Below, piece by piece: positions 1 to 7,038 of a stretch of DNA of 64,000 nucleotides; position 1 is the stretch's first letter; each line of letters begins with the position of its first letter. The translations under genes were made by a program, and so were the position numbers. A model generated the notes under the pieces. It saw only the letters and a program-made list of their open reading frames with translations. It did not search any database and was not told where the DNA came from. This DNA is from Halodurantibacterium daqingensis (GTDB taxonomy: Bacteria > Pseudomonadota > Alphaproteobacteria > Rhodobacterales > Rhodobacteraceae): contig NZ_JBHTFQ010000007.1 in NCBI RefSeq assembly GCF_042666235.1, positions 124,001-188,000 of the forward strand, read 5' to 3'.

Positions 1-48
1 GGCGGCGACGATGGCGATGATGAAGAATGTCACGGCCCAGCCAAGCAT
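1..48 (-). CDS. DUF1328 family small membrane protein, 5' end only
   Basis: Only the first 16 codons lie in the window, reading MLGWAVTFFIIAIVAA on the minus strand. This is the characteristic start of the DUF1328 (YtjA-like) family, proteins of about 55 residues with two membrane segments and no established function. An AGGAAG ribosome-binding site sits a few bases before the ATG at 48-46. The rest of the gene continues off the left edge. Identity rests on this short but distinctive N-terminus. Confidence 0.75.
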   Translation of the reverse strand, partial: MLGWAVTFFIIAIVAA

Positions 49-522
49 AGGCACTTCCTTTCTCGATCTCGGTTGCAGGCCAAACCCGTGGGGGTGCCCA
101 TGGTTCCGTCGTTTTCATTTTTTTCTCGGGCAGCGATTTTGGGTTGGGCCAGTTCAAGCCGGGCAGGACCAGGTTGCGCGAAAGGGGTCGGGCTTTCGGC
201 CGGCATTGTCTCGGCAGTCGGTTGCGCGGCGGAGAGGGCCGCACCCGGGGGCCGTCCCGCCTGAGAAGAGGTTTGCGCTTCGCGGCTGGCCGGTTTGGTG
301 CGGGTCAGGCCAAGGTTTCCCCGTCGCGACCGCTCATGGTTGCACCGGGGCATCGATGGGTTTCTCCGGCGGACATGGGGCATGACCTGCCGCGACGGGC
401 GACACCGCCTGTCCGGCGCACCGCCGCAGGGGAACCAGACGCTTGTTCCGGTCGTTTCAGGCAGGGGCAAGCTGTGCCGCCGCAGGGCATCGCATGACCA
501 GAAACAACCGGGGGCGCAAAAC
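49..522. other. Intergenic region without a recognisable gene
   Basis: This 474-base stretch separates the DUF1328 gene (minus) from the ctaG-like gene (plus) and should hold both promoters. Open frames exist on both strands, but none has a convincing ribosome-binding site, a recognisable protein or the third-position bias of the neighbouring genes. No stem-loop followed by a T run and no clear -35/-10 pair was seen. Confidence 0.6.
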
Positions 523-1236
523 ATGGACGAAACCTTCATCGCCTATTGCGGGGTTCCGCCGGTTCCGCAGGACCTGCTCAGCGCCTGGAACCTCGATCCG
601 CCTCTCCTCGCCGCGTTGCTGCTGTGCGCGCCGCTTGTCAGCCGCTTTGCTGCAAACCGCCGGGCCGGCTGGGCGGCCTGGTGTCTGGCCTGGATCATCT
701 TTGTCTCGCCGCTTTGCGCCCTGAGCTCTGCGCTGTTTTCTGCGCGGGTGCTGCATCATGTGCTGCTGATCGCCGCACTTGCGCCATTGCTGGTAGTGGC
801 TTTTCCCCGCGCGAACCGCTGGGCGCTTCCGACGGGCGCCGTGTTTCTGGTGCATCTTCTGACGCTGTGGGTCTGGCACGCGCCCGGCCCCTATGGCTGG
901 GCCCTGTCATCGGTCGCGGGCTACTGGTTCATGCAGGTCACGCTTCTGGGCAGTGCCTGGGCGCTTTGGCGCGAGGCGCTGCGCCCGGGCGCAGCGGCAA
1001 CCGCCCTTGCGCTGCTGGTGGGGACGGTCGCCCACATGGGGCTGCTGGGGGCGCTGATCGTCTTTGCCCCCGATCCGGTCTATCTTGCCCATCTGGCCAC
1101 GACCGAGCCCTGGGGGCTGAGCGCACTGGCCGATCAGCAGCTGGCCGGACTTCTGATGTGGGTTCCGGCCGTCTTGCCTTACCTTGCCCTCGGGCTGCGC
1201 ATTGCCCTGCGCGCCATCCCGGACGAGGCAACCTGA
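523..1236 (+). CDS. ctaG: Cytochrome c oxidase assembly protein, Caa3_CtaG family
   Basis: A 237-residue membrane protein with about six to seven hydrophobic segments. Histidine-bearing motifs VLHHVLL and LWVWHAP and the C-terminal LADQQLAGLLMWVP are hallmarks of the Caa3_CtaG family, implicated in assembly of caa3-type haem-copper oxidases (a different family from Cox11, which is also called CtaG). The ATG at 523 follows a GGGGGCG stretch; in-frame codons extend upstream but are not protein-like. The stop overlaps the next start (TGATG), so it is translationally coupled to the CopD-like gene. The oxidase subunits 2-5 kb downstream support the role. Confidence 0.85.
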   Translation: MDETFIAYCGVPPVPQDLLSAWNLDPPLLAALLLCAPLVSRFAANRRAGWAAWCLAWIIFVSPLCALSSALFSARVLHHVLLIAALAPLLVVAFPRANRWALPTGAVFLVHLLTLWVWHAPGPYGWALSSVAGYWFMQVTLLGSAWALWREALRPGAAATALALLVGTVAHMGLLGALIVFAPDPVYLAHLATTEPWGLSALADQQLAGLLMWVPAVLPYLALGLRIALRAIPDEAT

Positions 1237-1754
1237 TGGGCTTCGAGATTGCGCTGTGGTTGACGAAATTCGTCCACGTGACCGCGATCGCGCTATGGGC
1301 AAGCGGCCTGATTTCCATTCCGTTCCTGCTGCGACAACGCAGTTCCGTCACGGGGGACGAAGAACACCGCTTGCACCGGCTGGTGCGATTCCTGTTCGTG
1401 GGCTTCGTCTCTCCGGCGGCCTTTGTGGCCGTCGGTTCGGGGACGGTGCTGATCTTTCTGCGCGAGACCTTTGTCGAATGGTTCTCGGCGAAGCTGGTGG
1501 CGGTTGGCGCGCTGGTCATCATTCATGTGATCACGGGGCTGCTCGTGCTCAAGCTGTTCAGCACCGATGGCGAACTGCGCTTTGGCTGGCCGCGCACCGC
1601 ACTGCTGACGCTGTGCAGTCTCACTGCCGTGGCCGCGGTGTTGTGGCTGGTGCTGGCCAAGCCGGACTGGACGGCCGAAACCCAGGCCGCCCTCTTTACG
1701 CCGGGTGGACTGCGGGATGCGCTGCTGCCCCTTATTGCTTCGGTGACACGATAG
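1236..1754 (+). CDS. CopD-like integral membrane protein
   Basis: 172 residues with four predicted membrane helices, starting MGFEIALWLTKFVHVTAIAL. The early histidine in the first helix (KFVHVTAIALW) and the overall layout resemble the copper-resistance D (CopD) domain, and such proteins commonly sit beside CtaG-family oxidase assembly genes. It starts inside the stop codon of ctaG, so the two are co-translated. A role in copper delivery or haem/copper handling for the oxidase is inference from family and neighbourhood. Its 3' end overlaps the convergent DUF2231 gene by 23 bases. Confidence 0.6.
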   Translation: MGFEIALWLTKFVHVTAIALWASGLISIPFLLRQRSSVTGDEEHRLHRLVRFLFVGFVSPAAFVAVGSGTVLIFLRETFVEWFSAKLVAVGALVIIHVITGLLVLKLFSTDGELRFGWPRTALLTLCSLTAVAAVLWLVLAKPDWTAETQAALFTPGGLRDALLPLIASVTR

Positions 1755-2271
1755 CCCCAACCCCATGATCGAAAACGAGCTTTCCCCCATGCCAGCCTGC
1801 GAACCCTGTAAAGACCATGGCCAGCGCCGACACGGCGATTCCGTGCGGCAGCACGGCTTCAGGCGCGACCAGCCGCAGGCCCCAGTTCAGTCCGAGGATC
1901 GAGATCAGCATCATCGCGGTGATCGCATGGGTCCAGCTGGCGACGCGCACGCGGATGCCCTTGACCAGCAGCAGTTCCGCTGTTCCGGCCAGGCCGGCAG
2001 CAACACCTGTGGCAAAGGCGCCCCCAACGGCCCAGAGGCCGACCCGCAGCCAGAAGTCATCACCCGACCACCAGTAGAACACGTCCGCCCCCAGTGTGGC
2101 GACCGTGAAGGCAATCGGGAAGTGCACCATCATCGCGTGGATCGGATGCCCGACAAGCGCCACGGCCGAGGAGGTATCATGCGCGCCGATTTCGGCCATG
2201 ACCGGATTGGGGTCATCCTGCCGATCCTCGCGTTCTTCATCCGGGATCGCGTTCTTGTCGGCTTCGGTCAT
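1732..2271 (-). CDS. DUF2231 domain membrane protein
   Basis: 179 residues. An acidic, charged N-terminus of about 40 residues is followed by GHPIHAMMVHFPIAF, the signature first helix of DUF2231 proteins, and then three more hydrophobic segments. The function is not established; the conserved His residues (HPIHAMMVH) suggest metal or haem contact. An AAAGGAG ribosome-binding site precedes the ATG at 2271. It is encoded opposite to the oxidase genes and divergent from the subunit II gene, so their promoter regions overlap. Confidence 0.8.
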   Translation of the reverse strand: MTEADKNAIPDEEREDRQDDPNPVMAEIGAHDTSSAVALVGHPIHAMMVHFPIAFTVATLGADVFYWWSGDDFWLRVGLWAVGGAFATGVAAGLAGTAELLLVKGIRVRVASWTHAITAMMLISILGLNWGLRLVAPEAVLPHGIAVSALAMVFTGFAGWHGGKLVFDHGVGAIVSPKQ

Positions 2272-2325
2272 CGGGGGGCTCCTTTCGGCTGGGGCAGGCG
2301 GTGGCTGGGCCGGTCGCGGCTGGCA

Positions 2326-3003
2326 ATGGGGGCCGCCACGGTGGCGCTGGCCGGCTGCAGTGGCCCCTTCTCAACGCTAGAACCGCGCGGCCCGGTGGCG
2401 GGTTCCATCGCGCAGCTCTGGTGGGGGATGCTTGGGGGCGCGCTGGTGCTTCTGGCGCTGGTGCTTGCGCTTTTCGCGCTGGTCATGCTGGCGCCGCGAA
2501 GGGCGGCGCGGGTTTCGGGGCGAAACTGGATCCTCTGGGGCGGCCTGGGACTGCCCGCGCTGGTCCTGCCGCCGCTGGTGATCTGGGCGCTGATCGCCGG
2601 GGAACGGATCCTGCCGCATCCCGGGCAGAATGTTGCGGTCGTCGAGGTCGAGGCCTGGCAGTTCGGCTGGACCTTCCGCTATCCGCAATATGGCGATGTC
2701 GAGACGCAGAACATCCTGCATCTGCCGGTGGGGCAGCCCGTGGATCTGCACTTGTCCAGCCGCGACGTGATCCACGGCTTCTGGATTCCGCAGCTGGGCG
2801 GCAAGCTTGATGCCGTTCCCGGCCATGTCAACGTGCTGCGGCTACAGGCCGACGAAACCGGCGTCTTTGCCGGCCAATGCGCCGAGTTCTGCGGTGTGGC
2901 GCATCTGGAAATGCGGTTCGAAACCCACGTTCACGCCCCCGAGGATCTTGCCCGCGCCCTGGGATTTGCCGCCGACAGTCAACCAGAAGAGGCCCAGCCA
3001 TGA
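2326..3003 (+). CDS. Cytochrome c oxidase subunit II (CuA, probable lipoprotein)
   Basis: 225 residues from this start. A lipobox (VALAGC, Cys11) is followed by two membrane helices at about 35-57 and 69-92 and a periplasmic cupredoxin domain. The CuA ligands are all present: H150 (RDVIHGFW), then C185, E187, C189, H193 and M196 in QCAEFCGVAHLEM. There is no C-terminal cytochrome c domain. The start is uncertain: ATG at 2326 leaves a signal peptide without positive charges, whereas a CTG at 2305 would give a good lipoprotein signal (MGRSRLAMG...). Another in-frame ATG at 2179 with a GAGGAGG site lies inside the divergent gene. The stop overlaps the subunit I start by four bases. Confidence 0.85.
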   Translation: MGAATVALAGCSGPFSTLEPRGPVAGSIAQLWWGMLGGALVLLALVLALFALVMLAPRRAARVSGRNWILWGGLGLPALVLPPLVIWALIAGERILPHPGQNVAVVEVEAWQFGWTFRYPQYGDVETQNILHLPVGQPVDLHLSSRDVIHGFWIPQLGGKLDAVPGHVNVLRLQADETGVFAGQCAEFCGVAHLEMRFETHVHAPEDLARALGFAADSQPEEAQP

Positions 3004-5543
3004 GCACCCGTGCACCCCACCAGATGCCGGAGCGGCCCGTGGCCCATCCCATTCGCCTGCACCATGCCCTGACACGGATCTGGATGACGGGGCCCGGCCT
3101 TGCGCGGCTCTCGGCCGTGAACCATTCGATCCTCGGGTTGCGGTTCATGATCACCTCGGCCGTGTTCTTTGCGATCGGCGGCCTTCTGTCCATGATCATC
3201 CGTGCACAGCTTTCCACGCCTCATTCTGCCTTCATCGGACCCGAGATCTATAATCAGGTCTTCACGATGCATGGCACGATCATGATGTTCCTGTTCGCCA
3301 TTCCGATGCTGGAAGGGCTGGCGATCTACATGTTGCCCAAGATGCTGGGCGCGCGCGATCTCGCCTTCCCGCGCATGACGGCCTACGGCTTCTGGTGCTA
3401 TCTGCTGGGCGGATCGATCCTGATCATCGCGCTGGTGATGGGGGTGGCGCCCGACAGCGGATGGTTCATGTACACGCCCTTGTCGTCAAACGTCTATTCC
3501 CCCGGCATCAATGCCGATGTCTGGCTTCTGGGCGTGACCTTCGTCGAGATCTCGGCCGTGACCATGGCGGTAGAGCTGACCGTCTCGATCCTCAAGCTGC
3601 GGGCGCCGGGGATGACGCTGGCGCGGATGCCGATCTTTGGCTGGTACATTCTGGTGACTGCGCTGATGATGGTGGTGGGCTTTCCGCCGCTGATCCTCGC
3701 CTCGATCCTGCTTGAGGTCGAGCGCGCCTTCGGCCTGCCGTTCTTCGATCCGGTGCGGGGCGGCGACCCGCTGCTGTGGCAACACCTGTTCTGGCTGTTC
3801 GGCCACCCCGAGGTCTATATCATCTTCCTGCCGGCCGCCGGGGTGCTGTCGACCCTGATCCCGACCTTCGCGCAACGCCCGCTGATCGGCTATCGCGCGG
3901 TGGTGGTAGCGCTGGTGGCCATGGCTTTCCTGTCGTTCGGGATCTGGGTGCACCACATGTTCACCGTGGGCATCCCGCATCTGGCGCTGGCCTTCTTCTC
4001 GGCGGGTTCCGCGCTGGTGGCGGTGCCGACGGCGGTGCAGATCTTCGCCTGGCTGGGCACGTTGGCCCATGGGCGGCCGCGCTGGGATGTGCCGATGCTC
4101 TATGTCTTCGGCTTCTTCTTTGTCTTTGTCGCCGGGGGGCTGACCGGGGTAATGCTGGCCATGGTGCCGTTCAACTGGCAGGCCCATGACAGCCATTTCG
4201 TGGTGGCACATCTGCATTATGTTCTGGTGGGCGGCTTCGTCTTCCCGTTGCTGGCCGGCCTTTACTACTGGCTGCCCCGGGTGACCGGACGGCAAAGCGT
4301 CTATCGCCTGTCGGTGCCGGCGTTCTGGCTGATCTTCATCGGGTTCAACATGACCTTCTGGCTCATGCATCTGACGGGGCTGCGGGGCATGCCGCGGCGG
4401 GTCTACACCTACCTGGAAGGCGACGGCTGGACGGCGTTGAACCTTCTGTCCTCGATCGGCGGCTTCATCCTGACGATGGGCTTTGCGCTGGTCGCGATGG
4501 ACATCATCCTGCAGGTCCGCTTCGGGCGCCGGTTCCGGCGGGATCCCTGGCGTGCCGGAACCCTGGAATGGGCACAGCCCGCGCCGGCCGCGGCCTATGG
4601 CTTTGCCTCGATCCCCGAAGTGACCGAGCGCGCTGACAGGCTTGACGTGCGCGAAATCGGTCGGCAGCTCGCTGCGGGCCAGGGCTATCTGGGCTTTGCC
4701 CGCAATGGCTGGCAGGAAACGCTTGGCATCAACGCCGCAAGCGGGCGGCCCGATCAGGTGGTGGTGCTGTCGCGATCAACCTACCTGCCGCTGTTCACGG
4801 CGCTTGCGACCTGTTCGGTCGTTCTGGCGCTGCTGTTCAAGGTCTACTGGGCGGCGCCGATCGGTCTTGCTGTCACCGTTGCGCTGATGCTTTACACCGC
4901 GCAGATCTCGGGCCTGAAAGAGGATCACGGCACGCTGCCGATCGGGCATGGCCTTGCGCTTCCTCCCCATACCGAGGTTGAGGGTTCTCCCCCCTGGTGG
5001 GCCTTGGTGACCACGTTGCTGGCAAATGGGACGCTGTTCCTGTCGCTGGTATTCGGGGTCTTCTATCTCTGGCTTGTCGCTGCCAACTGGCCGCCGCCGA
5101 ATGTGTACGAGCCGCATCTGATCCTGCTGGGCCTTGCGGCGCTGGCGCTGCTTCTGGCGCCGCTGGGTGCGCGGCTGGCGCTGTGGGCGGCACGCCGCGG
5201 CCGGATCACTGCGCCGTGGATTGCAATGACGATGGCGGTGGCAGCGGCGGGGATTGTGGTGCTGGTGCTGATGGTCATGCAGGTGCCGGACCCGACGGCC
5301 CATGCCTATGCCGCGACCACGGCAGCGGTGTTGTCCTACGCGGTATTTCATCTGGCGGTGGGGCTGCTGTTTCTGCTGTCGAACCTGATGCGGCTGCGCG
5401 CAGGATTCATTTCACCGCGCCGGGTGCTTGACCTGCGGCTCAGCCGGCTCTGGCTCGACTATACCGCCGTCACGGGGATCATCGTGCTGGCCGTGGTGGT
5501 GGTGATGCCGCTTCTGACGCCGATTTCGGGGGTGCAGCCATGA
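3000..5543 (+). CDS. Fused cytochrome c oxidase subunits I and III
   Basis: An 847-residue fusion. Residues 1 to about 520 are haem-copper oxidase subunit I; after a soluble linker, residues about 595-840 form a subunit III-like region (GSPPWWALVTTLLANGTLFLS). Ligands for haem a (H91, H406), haem a3 (H404) and CuB (H269, H318, H319) are present, as are E271 and the cross-linking tyrosine Y273 in FGHPEVYI and the propionate-contact motif GMPRR. The D-channel entry Asp is kept (D120 in GARDLAFPR), but the following Asn pair is replaced by TA, and the K-channel Lys is Gln (Q347 in PTAVQIF). ATGA overlaps join it to genes on both sides. It belongs to an alternative, divergent A-type oxidase rather than the main aa3 enzyme. 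Confidence 0.9.
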   Translation: MSTRAPHQMPERPVAHPIRLHHALTRIWMTGPGLARLSAVNHSILGLRFMITSAVFFAIGGLLSMIIRAQLSTPHSAFIGPEIYNQVFTMHGTIMMFLFAIPMLEGLAIYMLPKMLGARDLAFPRMTAYGFWCYLLGGSILIIALVMGVAPDSGWFMYTPLSSNVYSPGINADVWLLGVTFVEISAVTMAVELTVSILKLRAPGMTLARMPIFGWYILVTALMMVVGFPPLILASILLEVERAFGLPFFDPVRGGDPLLWQHLFWLFGHPEVYIIFLPAAGVLSTLIPTFAQRPLIGYRAVVVALVAMAFLSFGIWVHHMFTVGIPHLALAFFSAGSALVAVPTAVQIFAWLGTLAHGRPRWDVPMLYVFGFFFVFVAGGLTGVMLAMVPFNWQAHDSHFVVAHLHYVLVGGFVFPLLAGLYYWLPRVTGRQSVYRLSVPAFWLIFIGFNMTFWLMHLTGLRGMPRRVYTYLEGDGWTALNLLSSIGGFILTMGFALVAMDIILQVRFGRRFRRDPWRAGTLEWAQPAPAAAYGFASIPEVTERADRLDVREIGRQLAAGQGYLGFARNGWQETLGINAASGRPDQVVVLSRSTYLPLFTALATCSVVLALLFKVYWAAPIGLAVTVALMLYTAQISGLKEDHGTLPIGHGLALPPHTEVEGSPPWWALVTTLLANGTLFLSLVFGVFYLWLVAANWPPPNVYEPHLILLGLAALALLLAPLGARLALWAARRGRITAPWIAMTMAVAAAGIVVLVLMVMQVPDPTAHAYAATTAAVLSYAVFHLAVGLLFLLSNLMRLRAGFISPRRVLDLRLSRLWLDYTAVTGIIVLAVVVVMPLLTPISGVQP

Positions 5544-5842
5544 CCCGCTCGGTTCATTATCTCTGGCTGGCCGTGGGCTTTGGCCTGTGGGCTACCGCCT
5601 TGAGCCTGATCTACGGGCTGCACGCGGTCGGTTGCGCCTATGACTGGCCACCTGCTGCCCTGAGGGTGATGATCGGGGCGATCACCCTGGCACATCTGGT
5701 GCTGCTGGCACTGCTTTGGCGTCACTGGCGGCACGAGGGCAGCTTTCTGGGGACACTTGCCCGCTGGTCACTGGCGGCGGCGCTCGTGGCAACGGCGTTC
5801 AGCTACCTGCCGCTGCTGTTTCTGACCACCTGCATTCCGTAA
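5540..5842 (+). CDS. Small membrane protein of the oxidase cluster
   Basis: 100 residues with three to four hydrophobic segments and a His/Arg-rich cytoplasmic loop (LLWRHWRHEGSF). It starts within the stop codon of the fused oxidase gene (ATGA) and ends the cluster. I do not recognise a named family. Its size and position suggest a small accessory or subunit IV-like protein of this oxidase; that is inference. Cysteines at residues 32 and 98 are placed so that they could face the same side of the membrane. Confidence 0.7.
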   Translation: MTRSVHYLWLAVGFGLWATALSLIYGLHAVGCAYDWPPAALRVMIGAITLAHLVLLALLWRHWRHEGSFLGTLARWSLAAALVATAFSYLPLLFLTTCIP

Positions 5843-5884
5843 CGTCACGAAGGAATGGCGACGAGCGGCCTTTCCCTGCCGATA

Positions 5885-5913
5885 TTGACACTGGCCGACC
5901 AAAAGGCTTTGTT
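5885..5913 (+). promoter_or_regulatory. Candidate sigma-70 promoter of the TAXI binding-protein gene
   Basis: A perfect TTGACA (5885-5890) is followed after 17 bases by a weak TTTGTT (5908-5913). It lies about 70 bases before the ATG at 5983, in the only gap between the oxidase cluster and the transporter genes. The poor -10 suggests an activator or a weaker promoter. Confidence 0.4.
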
Positions 5914-5982
5914 GAACCTACAGAAGGCTGGCGCGTGCTTGCACCGCCCACGCCCGTATCGCAACTTTCCGGAGGAGACTTC

Positions 5983-6948
5983 ATGAAATCCACATTGCTG
6001 GGAACCGCTGCCGTCTTTGGCATGGCGCTGGCTGGCGCGGCCGCTGCACAGGATCAGACCTTCATCTCGATCGGCACGGGTGCCGTGACGGGGGTGTATT
6101 ACCCCACGGGCGGCGCGATCTGCCGTCTGGTAAACCGCGACCGCGCCGAACACGGCATCCGCTGCGGAGTGGAATCCACCGGCGGTTCGGTGTTCAACGT
6201 CAATGCGATCCGCGGCGGCGAACTGGAGTTCGGCGTGGTGCAGTCCGACATCCAGTTTCAGGCCGTCGATGGGTCAGGCTCGTTCGAGGGTGACGCGTTC
6301 GAAAACCTGCGGTCGGTCTTTGCCCTTCACCCCGAACCCTTCACCGTCGTGGCCCGCGCCGATTCGGGGATCGTGAACTTCGAGGATCTGCGCGGCAAGC
6401 GCGTGAATGTCGGCAACCCCGGTTCGGGCACGCGCGACACGATGGAACTGGCCATGGAGCGTTTCGGCATCGCCATGTCCGATTTCTCGATGGTGTCCGA
6501 ACTCCAGGCCGGCGAGCAGAGCCAGGCATTGTGCGACAACAACATCGACGCGATGGTCTATACCGTCGGTCACCCCTCCGGCTCGATCCAGGAGGCGACG
6601 ACTGCCTGTGACTCGGTTCTGGTGAACGTTTCCGGCGAGGCTGTCGATGCGCTTGTCGAGGAATTCCCCTATTACCGTGCCGCAACCATTGCCGGCGGCA
6701 TGTATCGCGGGAATGCCGAGGATGTTCAGACCTTCGGCGTCGGCGCAACGCTGGTGACTTCGGCGGACGTGTCGGAAGACGTCGTTTATGAACTGACCCG
6801 TGCCGTATTCGAGAATATCGACCAGTTCCGCAGCCTGCACCCGGCCTTCGAAAATCTGGATCCGGCCGAAATGGCCACCGACGGCCTGTCGGCGCCGCTG
6901 CATCCGGGCGCCGAGCGGTACTTCCGTGAGGCTGGCCTGATCGAGTAA
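5983..6948 (+). CDS. TAXI-family TRAP transporter solute-binding protein
   Basis: 321 residues. A Sec signal peptide (cleavage near AGAAAAQ, residue 22) is followed by SIGTGAVTGVYYPTGGAICRLVN, the defining start of TAXI (TRAP-associated extracytoplasmic immunogenic) receptors. Further family motifs are GGSVFNVNAIRGGELEFGVVQSD and VNVGNPGSGTRDTMEL. It binds the solute in the periplasm and hands it to the membrane component encoded next. TAXI receptors often bind glutamate or other carboxylates, but the ligand cannot be read from the sequence. A GGAGGAG ribosome-binding site lies seven bases before the ATG. A strong stem-loop follows the gene. Confidence 0.93.
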   Translation: MKSTLLGTAAVFGMALAGAAAAQDQTFISIGTGAVTGVYYPTGGAICRLVNRDRAEHGIRCGVESTGGSVFNVNAIRGGELEFGVVQSDIQFQAVDGSGSFEGDAFENLRSVFALHPEPFTVVARADSGIVNFEDLRGKRVNVGNPGSGTRDTMELAMERFGIAMSDFSMVSELQAGEQSQALCDNNIDAMVYTVGHPSGSIQEATTACDSVLVNVSGEAVDALVEEFPYYRAATIAGGMYRGNAEDVQTFGVGATLVTSADVSEDVVYELTRAVFENIDQFRSLHPAFENLDPAEMATDGLSAPLHPGAERYFREAGLIE

Positions 6949-6979
6949 ACGGGCCTCGGCTTGTGAACGGTTGAAACAG

Positions 6980-7008
6980 AAGGCGCCGCCCTGCCCGGGC
7001 GGCGCCTT
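6980..7008 (+). terminator. Stem-loop between binding protein and permease (attenuator)
   Basis: A perfect 12-base-pair stem (AAGGCGCCGCCC / GGGCGGCGCCTT) with a five-base loop. It is not followed by a T run, so it is likely a partial terminator or an mRNA-stabilising hairpin that lets the binding protein be made in excess over the permease, a common arrangement in binding-protein operons. It ends 30 bases before the permease ATG. Confidence 0.7.
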
Positions 7009-7038
7009 GCGAAAAGAAAACCCAGCGAAGGGGCGACA

